Part shown: positions 22,895 through 32,562 of the stretch, piece after piece | Layout: every line of letters starts with the position of its first letter | Position numbering within the stretch: the stretch's first letter is position 1 | The notes under the pieces: generated by a model | What the model was told of the DNA's origin: nothing | Seen by the model: the letters and a program-made list of their open reading frames with translations, nothing else | The model's database searches: none | DNA from: Rhizaria sp. SCN 62-66 | Lineage: Eukaryota > Rhizaria, unplaced | Direction of reading: 5' to 3' | DNA: 64,000 bases | Assembly: GCA_001724265.1 (NCBI GenBank) | Contig: MEDY01000208.1 | Location: 1 to 64,000 of the forward strand | Position numbers and translations under genes: made by a program

Positions 22895-23191
22895 TGGTAT
22901 CTGCAGTGGTCCAAGTGGAGTGTGAAGAAAGGAAGGATTCACCATAAATAACGAATCATTGTTGAGATATCAATTTGCGAGAAGATAGATATATAAACAA
23001 ATACTTCACAACATATACGTGCTTTCCTTGTGACGTTCAATTCGACGATGTTTCAATGGTCAACGTTCTGCTGACACATACATGTTTTTCGCGAGGCTCT
23101 CCTCTGAGGTGACTGTGAGCAAACTAGTTTTAAAGTTGTTTAGGTTGAAGAACAGAGTTATTTTTATTAATAAATAAGTTTAACAAATAAG

Positions 23192-26100
23192 TTAAGCAAC
23201 CCGGCGCAGATCGACAACTGTCTCAATGCTACCCGAGTTAGGGAACATGTCCGCCGGCTGTGCGTAGACCAGCTCGTACACCGCATTCGGCAGTCCCATC
23301 ACGGCCTTCTCCGCCCCCTCCGCGCTCTGACCGCTGCCACTTGCGCCGCGGCCCAGCGCGGCGTTAACAACAGCGACTGCCTCCCCACCCGCGGGGTCGC
23401 ACAGCAGCGCGAGGTCCCGCGCCAGCGTTGTGGGGTCACACGACACGTACACGATCTGCTGCGGACCGGCTTTGCGCAGCGCCGCGACCGTGGCGGGGTC
23501 GAGCCCGGCGCGCGGGGGGTCCACCACCGCAGTCGTCAGCCGAGGCCGCCACTGCAGACGCGCGCTCGCGGTCTCGGCGTTGTTCTCAGCGGCGGCGTCG
23601 TTGGTGTTCACGGAGTCGCTGTCGATGCGGAGTGAGGGCGCACAGAGGCGGGACAGGACTGCATCAGCCGCGTCCGCGATGAAGACGCCACGCGTCTCCA
23701 GCGGGCCCAGTGCCTCCGCATCGCTCTCGCGTCCGTGCTCTGGTCCAGGCTCGCCGTTATCGTTGTCAGCGGCGGCGCAGGCGTCTTCGTAGGCGATGTC
23801 TTCGCGGAGCATCTGCAGCGTCTCCGCGTTAGCCGCGGCGGCCTCGATCGCGAGCGGGTTCACCTCGACGCCAAGATACGTCGACACACACCAGTCATCG
23901 TCGTCTTCGCCCACGGCAAACGGCTTTCGACTGTTATGCTGATGCTGCTGCGGTGGTAAGAGAGAAGCTTCGAGAACGCGCTGCGGCAGCGCGAGACCGA
24001 GCGAGAACAACCCGACTCCGCAGTGCAGATCGAGCACGTGCCGCGGCAGCCCCTTGCTCGGCGGTCCGAATGCGTCGCCGACCGCGGCCTCAGACTCGGC
24101 CGCGTCGCGCACGCGCGCACGCACGGCGGCGACCAGCGGCGGCAGCGCGGAGACGTTGGTCTGGAAGAAGGCGTCCAGCGGTGCGTGCCAGTGGCCAACG
24201 CGCTGGCCTCCACTGCTAACGCCGCCGCTAGTTGCGCTGAACCGGTCTCCGAGCGCGGTGCCACTGGTCGCGTTGCCATCACCAGCAGCGATACTTGTGG
24301 TGGTACGCGTGGTGAAGGTGGAGACTTCGGCGAGCGAGAGCTGTGCGCGGCGCACGTACGCGCCAGAGTGCAGCTTCAGCGGCCGCCGCAGCAGCACACG
24401 CACACAGGGATCACCGCTGTTGTCATTGTTAGCTGCAGCAGCAGCAGGGATGTCACCGCGAGCCAGCGCGGCTGCGAGCGCGGTCATCGCGGCGGGCGAG
24501 GCGGCCGCGCGGGCCAGTGCCGGAGCCAGGGCGCGCGCGAGGGTGTCCGCTGCGCCGTACGCATCGGCCCCACCGGGACCCGCGGTCGCGAGTACCGTCG
24601 CGCACACCAAGTCAGTCGCGGCGCGCAGCGCGGCGGTGAGCGTTGGCGGCAGCGCGTGGTGCCAGGCGAGCGCGTCGGCGGCCTCGCCCGCGGCGGCCTG
24701 GGCTTCGGCTAGCGCCTCAGCGGCCGCGTGCTGCGGACTCAGCGACGCGCTCGCAGTCACGCCATCGCCGCTCTGCACAGTGCCGCGGTGGCTGCGCGGG
24801 TCGTAGCTCGATGGCGCACCGCCACCGCTACCGCCGCGGCCGCCGCCACGACCGTTGAAGCCGTCGCCACGGCTGTCGCTGTGGCGCGAGTCGTAGCGGG
24901 ACACGTAGCGTTTCTCTGCTTCCCCGGGCACGTGCGCGCCGCGGTGCGCGTGCAGCGGACCGCGGCCGGCACCGTGGTGACCGTGTTGCGCATTGTGCGC
25001 GGATACTGCGCGGCGCGTGTCGACGGCGGCGGCCAGGTCGCACGACGCCAGAGTCTCGGGCCGCATCACGAGTGCCGCCAGCGCTGCGCCAACGCTCAAC
25101 AACACGGTCAGCGGCCGGCCCTTGGACTGCTGGCCTCCGGGCGCCGCACCCGCACTCGCACTGTTGCTGTTGCTGTTGCTGTTGCTGTTGTTGGAAGCGA
25201 CTGTGGGCTGATCCCAGAGCTCGTCGGCGTCGCTGACTGCACCGGGGTCGCGAGCCTCGCCGTCTTCGTCACGGTCACGGTCATTGCCACGACCACGCTT
25301 GTTACTGTTCCCGTTAGCAGCCTTATCGCGGCCACGCGCCCCCGGCGCCTTACTATTGCCGCCGTTGCGCGGCGCATTGGCGGGCCCCGCAGCGCCATTG
25401 CCGGTGAGCGCGCTTGTGAGCGCCAGCCGCACGCCGAGCTCCCTCTCAGCACGCGCGGCGGCCGCGGCGACCGCGAGCGCAAGCGCGGGCCGGTCTGCGA
25501 GCGCGGCACGCGTGGGCAGGAGTGCGAGCGCGGCGTTGAGCCCCGCGCTGAGCACCGCGCAACCCGCGGCGCCGTCGCTGCGCACGGGGGAGACGAGGAC
25601 ACCGCCGCCCGGAAGCACGCGCAAACCTTCCAGCGCACTGCCGTTGCTGGTGATGACGTCAGCAGCGAAGGTGCTTGCGTTGCTGTGCCCGTAGTGGCCG
25701 ACGGTGAGCAGCCACGACGTTCCGTGGTCGAACCCGGTCGCGAGCGCGTGCGCCGTCGCCTCGTCAGCGCCGCAGTCGGCGAGGACCGCGGCGAGCGGCG
25801 GCAGCAACGGCAGCGCAGCGCGCACGGCGGCGGGCGCGGTCTGGAGCGCGGACTGCAGCGCGGAGTAGCGCGCGGCGTGGGCGTGGTCGACGGCGACTGT
25901 GAGCGCGTGCAGGCGCGCGCGTGGGCGGAAGCCGAGCTGGTGCGGTGACGGCAAAGTTGGACGCACCAGCGTGGCAATCGTCTCGGGCTTCTGACTCTCT
26001 GCAGTATCACCTGCAGTCTCAGTCGCAGTGGCAGTGGTAGTGGGGTGAGATACGGAGCCGGGGTAGCCGCGGACTGCGGCCAAAGGCAGCAGCGGCGGCA

Positions 26101-27754
26101 GACGCGGGCGCGAGCGGCCGGCCGGACCAGCAGCACCAGCAGCAGCAGCGGCGGAGCCAGCAGCATTGCTGCCGCGGGTTCGGACGGGCTCGACCCCAAT
26201 CAGGTCCAGATCCTCTGCGCCGTCAGTGCTCCGAACGGATTTGGCGCGGTCCGCGGCAGCTTTGGCGTCGGCCGCGTCGGCTGCGTCAATGGCGTCGAGC
26301 GCGGCCTTGTGCGCGGGGTCAAGCAAGCGCGCCAACGGCACCGTAGCGCCACAGCCGCCACTGCTGCTGAACACATCAACTGCAGCACTCGCAGGCACCG
26401 TCGCCGAGTTGTTGCTGTTGCTGTTCGCGTGAGCGCTGAGTTGCGGTGCGCGGAAGCGACCAAGGCGTTCGAGCGTGTCCACGAGTTGCGCGCGCTTGGC
26501 CGCGAGCTGGGCTGAATACGGTAAGTGCATGTATGCGCAGCCGCCGCAGCGGCCAAAAGAGCCGCACACAGGCGCGGCGCTGCTCCGTGTGATCAAAGCT
26601 GGACTCGCACTCGCAGGCACACGCGCAGTCGCAGTCGGACTAGAGCAAGGAGACTGCGCGTTCGCCACTGCCACAGTCGCTGCATTCTGCGTCTGTCGCG
26701 AGTTGCTGTCAGCGGCTGTGTTCTTGCTGACTACAACAGGCGTGACGGGGTGCGCGAGGACCGTAAGCAGCGCGGCCTCGGCGAAAGAGGCCGCGTCGCG
26801 AGTCACGGTCACCAGCGCCACGTCGCCAGGGCACGTCAGCGGCACAAAGATCGACTTGCCGGGCGCAGGCGCAGGTCCCGCCGGCATAGACTGTACCTGC
26901 GCCTGCTGCTGCTGAGTCTGTGAACCGCTGGTGGCTGCGAGGTAGCGTTGCTTCGCCTCGGCTTCAGTCACCGCAGACGCCACACTACTATGCTGTTGTT
27001 GTTTCTGCTGCAGCTGTTGCGCGTTGCCGCTGTTTTTCTGATTCTGGCTCGGCAGCGGCGCCAACGCGTCGAGCTCGGCCTGCGGGACGGCCATGGCGAC
27101 GCCGCGCCCGGGGAAGCCGAGCCGCAGCACCCGCACCACGAGAGCGCCCGGCCGCTGCACGTGGCCCGCCAGCGCGCGCGGCAACGCCACGACCGCTGCG
27201 GTCTCGGCCAGTTGCGCCGCTGCGGCACCGCTCGCGGCGCTAGACTGCTGCTGCAGTTGTTGCTGTTGTTGCAGGCGCTGGACTGCGGTGACCTGTGCGG
27301 TGACGAACGCAGCGCGGCGGCGGAGCGAGGCCGCAGCGGCCTCGACGGCGGCGGAGGACGCGGCCGCGGTGGCCTCGCGCCGGGCGGCCTTCTCCGCGCG
27401 CCCAGGGTGCACGCGCTTACGCCCCAAAGTGGGCCGAGAGCCGCGAAACGCGCCGCGCGACTGGTGGCTCTGACCGGAGACTGCGGAGACAGCAGAGCGA
27501 GAGCCGTCGGAGACTTCGTGGTGCGCACAGTCGGCGTCGGCGTCGGCGCTAGAAGACAGGATGGTTTGGGCGGTGCTGCTCTCAGCGTGCATAAACACGG
27601 CGACGGGGGGTGCTGCAGAGCGCAACCTAGCTTGCAGCGAGGCTGTGGCGAAGACGTGGCCTGGGACGCCGGAGAGGGCGCTGCCGCTCGATGTAGGCAG
27701 CCTTCGCAGAGCGGCCGCAAACATCTGTGCATTGAGGCAAGGAGGTATCATCAT
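23192..27754 (-). CDS. RNA (uracil-5-)-methyltransferase, TrmA/RlmD (TRMT2) family, greatly expanded
   Basis: SAM-dependent formation of 5-methyluridine in tRNA (U54) or rRNA is the family role. The 1,520-residue intronless frame holds the full set of signatures. An Fe-S type cluster CGSFGRCGGC has Cys at 397, 403 and 406 and is followed by MHLPYSAQLAAKRAQ. The FFQTN block precedes the Rossmann motif VLDLHCGVGLFSLGLA. Near the C-terminus VVDPPRAGLDP and IVYVSCDPTTLARDL carry the catalytic region: the Cys in SCDP is the usual nucleophile, and the Glu/Pro-rich base lies beyond. Bacterial and human relatives are about 350-650 residues. The excess comes from Gln-, Ala-, Asn- and Gly-rich insertions, for example around 165-290, 790-900 and 960-1030. 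The start MMIPPCLNAQMFAAALRRLP could be a mitochondrial presequence. tRNA versus rRNA target cannot be decided. It is divergent from the WD40 gene with a 118-nt shared upstream region. The stop is TAA. Confidence 0.9.
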   Translation of the reverse strand: MMIPPCLNAQMFAAALRRLPTSSGSALSGVPGHVFATASLQARLRSAAPPVAVFMHAESSTAQTILSSSADADADCAHHEVSDGSRSAVSAVSGQSHQSRGAFRGSRPTLGRKRVHPGRAEKAARREATAAASSAAVEAAAASLRRRAAFVTAQVTAVQRLQQQQQLQQQSSAASGAAAAQLAETAAVVALPRALAGHVQRPGALVVRVLRLGFPGRGVAMAVPQAELDALAPLPSQNQKNSGNAQQLQQKQQQHSSVASAVTEAEAKQRYLAATSGSQTQQQQAQVQSMPAGPAPAPGKSIFVPLTCPGDVALVTVTRDAASFAEAALLTVLAHPVTPVVVSKNTAADSNSRQTQNAATVAVANAQSPCSSPTATARVPASASPALITRSSAAPVCGSFGRCGGCAYMHLPYSAQLAAKRAQLVDTLERLGRFRAPQLSAHANSNSNNSATVPASAAVDVFSSSGGCGATVPLARLLDPAHKAALDAIDAADAADAKAAADRAKSVRSTDGAEDLDLIGVEPVRTRGSNAAGSAAAAAGAAGPAGRSRPRLPPLLPLAAVRGYPGSVSHPTTTATATETAGDTAESQKPETIATLVRPTLPSPHQLGFRPRARLHALTVAVDHAHAARYSALQSALQTAPAAVRAALPLLPPLAAVLADCGADEATAHALATGFDHGTSWLLTVGHYGHSNASTFAADVITSNGSALEGLRVLPGGGVLVSPVRSDGAAGCAVLSAGLNAALALLPTRAALADRPALALAVAAAAARAERELGVRLALTSALTGNGAAGPANAPRNGGNSKAPGARGRDKAANGNSNKRGRGNDRDRDEDGEARDPGAVSDADELWDQPTVASNNSNSNSNSNSASAGAAPGGQQSKGRPLTVLLSVGAALAALVMRPETLASCDLAAAVDTRRAVSAHNAQHGHHGAGRGPLHAHRGAHVPGEAEKRYVSRYDSRHSDSRGDGFNGRGGGRGGSGGGAPSSYDPRSHRGTVQSGDGVTASASLSPQHAAAEALAEAQAAAGEAADALAWHHALPPTLTAALRAATDLVCATVLATAGPGGADAYGAADTLARALAPALARAAASPAAMTALAAALARGDIPAAAAANNDNSGDPCVRVLLRRPLKLHSGAYVRRAQLSLAEVSTFTTRTTTSIAAGDGNATSGTALGDRFSATSGGVSSGGQRVGHWHAPLDAFFQTNVSALPPLVAAVRARVRDAAESEAAVGDAFGPPSKGLPRHVLDLHCGVGLFSLGLALPQRVLEASLLPPQQHQHNSRKPFAVGEDDDDWCVSTYLGVEVNPLAIEAAAANAETLQMLREDIAYEDACAAADNDNGEPGPEHGRESDAEALGPLETRGVFIADAADAVLSRLCAPSLRIDSDSVNTNDAAAENNAETASARLQWRPRLTTAVVDPPRAGLDPATVAALRKAGPQQIVYVSCDPTTLARDLALLCDPAGGEAVAVVNAALGRGASGSGQSAEGAEKAVMGLPNAVYELVYAQPADMFPNSGSIETVVDLRRVA

Positions 27755-27872
27755 AGAGTATAATTTATGATTAATGATTTAGTTTGTCTTAAATATTCGC
27801 TCACAAAATATTATTGCTGTTAACGGATGTTCTCGCCTCATACGCCTTCTTCAAGCAGGTCGCTCGCTGCAG
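27755..27872. promoter_or_regulatory. Compact bidirectional promoter region
   Basis: Only 118 bases separate the ATG of the methyltransferase (-) from the ATG of the WD40 gene (+). The middle is AT-rich (TAATTTATGATTAATG, AAATATT), so both promoters must share or overlap this space unless one start is wrong. Confidence 0.5.
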
Positions 27873-29768
27873 ATGTCCAAAGCAGCTGCCGCCGCGGCCC
27901 CGCAGCCCGAGGCGCAGAGGGATCGCCTGAGCACGCGCCAGCTCAAGGGCCACACCGGCTCGATCAACTCGCTTGCTGCCGGGTCCCCCGTGATGCCGCT
28001 CTTCGCGGACACGCTGCTGAGCGGTTCCGACGACGGCACGGCGCGTCTCTGGGACCTCCGCAGCTCTGCCGCCGGTGCGACAGTATTTACGCTGCCGCGC
28101 CGCCGTCCCGCCGTCACGCCCAGCGTCTCCACCGTCGCGTACTCCGTGCCGCTGCTCTTCCGCGCCGCGCCCGGCTTTGGCCCCGGCCTCGGCTCTGACG
28201 CTACAGCGGGCAATTGCGATATCGCGTCAGTGTTCGCTGCGGTGGGTCGCCACGTGTACGAATACGACCCACGCCGCCCCGAAGCGCCGCTGGCGACTCT
28301 TCCACGCGCGGCCGACGCCGTCTCCGCGCTCGCCGCGTTTCCCGGCAGCCGCGGCGCCGTGCTGGCCCGCGGCGACGACTCGGGCGCGGTCTCAGTCTTC
28401 GCACGCACTCCAGTTACGATAACAGCAACTACAGCTGCAGCGAGCTCCGACGCTATCGCTGCGACTGCTGCTGGCGCGACAGCGAGTGCGGAGTGGCGTG
28501 TGCTGTGCGAGCGGCCGGCCGCGCACCGCGGCGCGCTGGTTTCCAGTCTGGCGTGGTGGCCGCAGCAGCGCAGTCTCTTCTCCGCCGGCTCGGACCGCGT
28601 GATCGCCCTCTCAACAACATACACTGCAGCAACACAGTGCCCGCGCACTGCTGCGACACAGGGCGGCGCGGTGCAGAGCGCGGCGCAGAGTGGGACCGCG
28701 CTGGTTTTGGAGGCAGAGAAGCACGGTGACGTGAAGCGCACGTGCACGATGAACATGCCCATGATCACAAGCGTCACATGGATCCCTCCTTGTGCACTTA
28801 ACAGCGACGACACGAAGATCGCGAGCGCCAACACGGGTAGCGCGGGCAGCACTGCGAGTGCTGCGCCTGCCGTGGGTGCGAGCGGCGCGGGACTGCTGGC
28901 CGCCGGGTCGCACACCGGTGCAGTCCTCCTCTACGCCGTGGAGCCCTCTTCTTCCTCTTCTGCTGACTCGGCGGGATCACAGACAGCGCCGTCGCCGGTG
29001 TATTACGAGCTGGGCTCGCTGTTGGGCCACTCGCACGGCGTCGTCGCAGTCGAGGCGCCCCCCGCTCTCGCCCCTTTCACTGCCTCACCAGCGTCAGCGT
29101 CAGCGTCGGCGTCATCGGCGAACCAGCTCAAGGGCGGCGCCGCCGCTGCCGCTGCCGCGCTGGCGGCCGCACCGGGCGGGTTTCCCGACGCGCTCCTGAC
29201 CGCGGGGCTCGACTCGACGCTCGTGCTCTGGGGTGGACTCGCCGCGCCGCTGCGCGCGGTTTGGGAGTCGCGCGCGCGGGCGGCCGGGGCTGCGGCGGCT
29301 AAGGCGGCGCTCAAGGCGCGCGCGCAGAGCAAGGGCGGCAAAGCGGGCGCTGCCGTTGCCCCTGCAATTGCATCGAGCCGCACTGCAAGTGCAGCGAAGC
29401 AGGCTCCGTGGTTTGAGTCTCTGTGGGGCGACAGCAATGCTGACACTGCTGCTGCGGATGATGAGGACAACGATGATGGCAACGGCAAGGATGACGACGA
29501 CGACACTGATGCTGACCCGGAGCAGGACACGAGCAGCACTGCGCAGCGCCGTGGGAAGCGGCGCGCGGTGCGGCACGGTCTGTCGTCGTTCGTGCAAGGG
29601 CTGTACAAGCCGCTGCGGGAGTTCGCGGACGAGTTTGACTGTGGGCTCATTCGCGCGCGCGTGCCGTTGGCGGGCAAGCCCTCTGCCCTGGCCTCGGACG
29701 CCGCGGGGTGGGCTTGGGTCGCGGGCACGGGGGCGGACGTGCACGGCTATTTTTTACTGCGTGGTTGA
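27873..29768 (+). CDS. WD40-repeat protein
   Basis: 631 residues, intronless, start ATG 27873, stop TGA. The N-terminal repeat is classical: LKGHTGSINSLAA followed by TLLSGSDDGTARLWDLRS. Weaker repeats follow (VFAAVGRHVYEYDPRRP, LFSAGSDRVIALS, GLLAAGSHTGAVLLYAVE, LLTAGLDSTLVLWGG), giving at least five blades of a beta-propeller. Ala/Ser-rich inserts and an acidic Asp-rich stretch (about 520-555) interrupt it. The C-terminus FVQGLYKPLREFADEF continues into a final strand-like segment. The arrangement resembles small propellers such as WDR53, but I cannot assign an orthologue. Likely a scaffold protein. Confidence 0.75.
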   Translation: MSKAAAAAAPQPEAQRDRLSTRQLKGHTGSINSLAAGSPVMPLFADTLLSGSDDGTARLWDLRSSAAGATVFTLPRRRPAVTPSVSTVAYSVPLLFRAAPGFGPGLGSDATAGNCDIASVFAAVGRHVYEYDPRRPEAPLATLPRAADAVSALAAFPGSRGAVLARGDDSGAVSVFARTPVTITATTAAASSDAIAATAAGATASAEWRVLCERPAAHRGALVSSLAWWPQQRSLFSAGSDRVIALSTTYTAATQCPRTAATQGGAVQSAAQSGTALVLEAEKHGDVKRTCTMNMPMITSVTWIPPCALNSDDTKIASANTGSAGSTASAAPAVGASGAGLLAAGSHTGAVLLYAVEPSSSSSADSAGSQTAPSPVYYELGSLLGHSHGVVAVEAPPALAPFTASPASASASASSANQLKGGAAAAAAALAAAPGGFPDALLTAGLDSTLVLWGGLAAPLRAVWESRARAAGAAAAKAALKARAQSKGGKAGAAVAPAIASSRTASAAKQAPWFESLWGDSNADTAAADDEDNDDGNGKDDDDDTDADPEQDTSSTAQRRGKRRAVRHGLSSFVQGLYKPLREFADEFDCGLIRARVPLAGKPSALASDAAGWAWVAGTGADVHGYFLLRG

Positions 29769-29825
29769 GAAGTTCAACACATTCACTCGAAGATTTGTGC
29801 ACTCATGAATTGAACACGACATATT

Positions 29826-29867
<42 letters not shown>

Positions 29868-30154
29868 CTCGATATAGTCGTGAAAGCGGAAGACGAACAT
29901 AGTGACCATTGTGTATTGGACAACTTGCATTTGCAGTAATTTCATTCCACGACGAATAACCAAGACAAATCAACAAGAACAACAGCTAGATGTCCGTTAT
30001 TCGGGCACATGTTTAACTCCCGATCTTCGATGAGATATATGGCCCGAAACAATATAATACATAGATAACGCATTCAACAACAAGCACAGCACGAATCGCC
30101 TCGTCTAGCTTTGCCACAAGAACTTCGCTCGCTCACCGTCATTCATTGATAACT
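29769..30154. other. Short AT-rich 3' flank
   Basis: Between the convergent ends of the WD40 gene and the mitochondrial-type gene; it contains the ATG repeat listed separately. Confidence 0.5.
29826..29867. repeat. (ATG)14 microsatellite
   Basis: Fourteen perfect tandem ATG units in non-coding DNA, 58 bases after the WD40 stop codon. Confidence 0.9.
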
Positions 30155-31960
30155 TCACTTGGCCTTCTTGCTATCAGAACTTTTAGCGTCCTCACTCTTC
30201 GCTGATGTCTCGCCGTCTTTGGCAGCGGTCTCGTCCTCAAGCTTCGCCTCCTGAGCATCAGCTGCGGGAGCAGCAGTCGTAGTCGCCGTCGTCTCAGCCT
30301 TCGTCTTCGCATCCCTAGCCTTGGCCTCAGCGGCCTCATCGACCACCTTGGCTTCGTTGGCGGCCTCCTTGGCAAGCGCAGCCTGCTCATCCTTGTGCTC
30401 CGCGACCGCGAAGGCCACAGCGTCCACCTTGGCCTGCGCGGCCGCCTCCGTCGCCGCGTCCGCCACAGGCGCAGTCGCGGTTGCGGCGGCGGGGACAACT
30501 GGGAGATCCTCGAAACGGCCTTCCTGCGCAGCGAACCGCATAAGGCGGTCAAGCGCGGTCACATCCTGCATGCCGCGGAAGTAGAGCGGGTGCAGCGCGC
30601 CGACCCGCTTGCTGTAGAGCGTGTAGGCCCAGCGGCGCGCCCACGGCAGCCAGCGGCGCGCGCGCGCGGACGGGGCTGCCCACTGCACGCGCGGGGTGAG
30701 GTACACGAGCTTGAGGTCCTCGGGGTACGTCGCGTAGACGTATGGCTTGAGGAACGGAAACGGGACTGACTCGATGACGACGACGTCGGGCAGAAGGGGC
30801 GGGTTCTCGACTACTGCGGCGTCCTCGGCTGCGTCAGCCTCGGCCTCAGCCTTAGCACCGTCAGCGGCCTTGGTCTCAGTGTCGGGCTTCGAGTCGGTCT
30901 GCGTCTCAGCCTTGGCGTCCTTCGTGGTGTCTTCAGCCTTCGCCGCGCCGTCCTTCTTGGCGTCCTCAGCCTTGTCGCCAGCCTTGGCAGCCGCGGCCGC
31001 CTCGGCCTCCGCGGTCTTGGCAGCCGCGGCCGCCTCGGCCTCCGCGGTCTTGGCCTCCTTCTCCGCGGCCTCCTTCTCAGCCGCTTCCTTCGCAGCCTTC
31101 TCCGCGGCCTTGCGCGCCGCCACCAGCACCGCGCCCTGCCGCGCCGTCTCCTCGCCCCACAGAAACGTAACCTTGCTGGGCACCGTGCGCGCCTTGCGCA
31201 GCCCGTGCAGCGGCGGGAGCGCAACGGCGCCCGCGAGGACCCACTCCAGGTTGTACGTCGTTAGCCAGCCGAGGTCGGGGAACGCGCACAGGGCGAACGG
31301 GACCACGGCGGACATGGCCATCAGCGCACCGCCCCAGAGCTTGTGCGCAGAGTTGAACCGGTCAGACGTGCGGTACACCTCCGCGCGGGCGGTGGCGCGG
31401 GCAAGCAGGTCCGTCTGCTCGGCCTCGCTGAGGCGCGCGCCGGGAGACTTGAGCAGCAGCTCGAGGGAGACGCGCACCGGCACCGGCTTGGGGGCCGGGG
31501 GAGCCTTGGGCTTGCGACGGAACAACGAGCGCGGACTTAGACGCGACAGAAGCGCGGAGACGCGCGATGGGGGCTTCGCGGGGGCGGCGGCGCCGGTGGT
31601 GGCGGCTGCGGTGGCGTCGGCGGTGGTGGCGGCGGAGGCGGCCTCGGCAGCGGCGGCCGCGGCGGCGGCGGCCTCCTTGAGGGCCTTGGACTTCTTCTCG
31701 GCGCGCTCGGCCAGCTGCTTCGGCGTGAAGTGCTTGCGCACGCGCTTCATCTTCGGCGGCTCAGGCACTTCGTCCGCCAGCGGCTCCGCGTTGGGGTCAG
31801 CAGCGGCAGCGTCTGCGGCGGTAGCGGTAGCGGAAAAGTCCTGAGGCTTGGCGCCGTCAGTGGGCGGGGCGGTCGACGCCGAGAAGGGGCGCAGGGCCGG
31901 AAGGCGGGGCTGCAAGGGCAGGCCGCGCAGGGCCAGGCCGGAGATGTGCCGGCTCAGCAT
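30155..31960 (-). CDS. Putative mitochondrial inner-membrane protein with Ala/Glu/Lys-rich coiled coil
   Basis: 601 residues, intronless, stop TGA. The N-terminus MLSRHISGLALRGLPLQPRL is Arg/Leu/Ser-rich and lacks acids, typical of a mitochondrial presequence. A basic segment (RVRKHFTPKQLAERAEKKS) and an Ala-rich stretch follow. Two hydrophobic segments then lie close together near residues 225-270 (GGALMAMSAVVPFALCAF and WVLAGAVALPPLHGL). A long Ala/Glu/Lys heptad-like region (about 285-390) separates them from a conserved-looking C-terminal domain (VIESVPFPFLKPYVYATYPE and onward to about 500). The tail is again Ala/Glu/Lys-rich. I do not recognise a named family. Membrane topology and mitochondrial location are inferred from composition. 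Confidence 0.65.
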   Translation of the reverse strand: MLSRHISGLALRGLPLQPRLPALRPFSASTAPPTDGAKPQDFSATATAADAAAADPNAEPLADEVPEPPKMKRVRKHFTPKQLAERAEKKSKALKEAAAAAAAAAEAASAATTADATAAATTGAAAPAKPPSRVSALLSRLSPRSLFRRKPKAPPAPKPVPVRVSLELLLKSPGARLSEAEQTDLLARATARAEVYRTSDRFNSAHKLWGGALMAMSAVVPFALCAFPDLGWLTTYNLEWVLAGAVALPPLHGLRKARTVPSKVTFLWGEETARQGAVLVAARKAAEKAAKEAAEKEAAEKEAKTAEAEAAAAAKTAEAEAAAAAKAGDKAEDAKKDGAAKAEDTTKDAKAETQTDSKPDTETKAADGAKAEAEADAAEDAAVVENPPLLPDVVVIESVPFPFLKPYVYATYPEDLKLVYLTPRVQWAAPSARARRWLPWARRWAYTLYSKRVGALHPLYFRGMQDVTALDRLMRFAAQEGRFEDLPVVPAAATATAPVADAATEAAAQAKVDAVAFAVAEHKDEQAALAKEAANEAKVVDEAAEAKARDAKTKAETTATTTAAPAADAQEAKLEDETAAKDGETSAKSEDAKSSDSKKAK

Positions 31961-32562
31961 TGTGCGTGGTGCGGAGAAGCGGCGCGACGAATGCGGATCG
32001 TGGGCGACGGCGGGAGCAGAAGTCGAAGTCGGGTTTGCAATCCGAACGCCGTTGGGTTAAAAGTGGTCGAGTCTACGCACAATAACAACAATTTTGAAAA
32101 CAATTTCAATCAAATAAAATATTTGAGCACATTTTATAAAGAGACAAAGTTATAGTTTCGTTAAACAAGAAGGATGCTACATGATTTCTATGCTCAAAGA
32201 TTCAACGCACTCTCGACTTGTCGCTCGCCGTTCGCAGCTGACCGAGCCAGCCTACCACAGCCGCAAATCAGCCACAGGAATGATGAACAATACGATAATT
32301 ATGACAGGCAAAACATCACGACCGAGCAGAAATAGATAGAAATAATAACTGTATATCAAACAAATAAACTAATGTCAATCGCGCTCTAAACCGCGCTTTC
32401 AAACTGGACCTAAGAGGTCCGCATGTCTTGTGTGTTTTGTTTTCGCATGTTATGTTGTTGTGTTCGTGTTAGGTTAGACTACTGTAGCTAGCTTGTTATT
32501 GTTGTTGCGTCATGACTCATCACTACCGCATAGGCATCTCTTTCTTTCTCTGCGCTTTGCGT
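31961..32562. other. AT-rich intergenic region
   Basis: Upstream of the mitochondrial-type gene and downstream of NOP53. No coding signal or RNA gene recognised. Confidence 0.5.
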
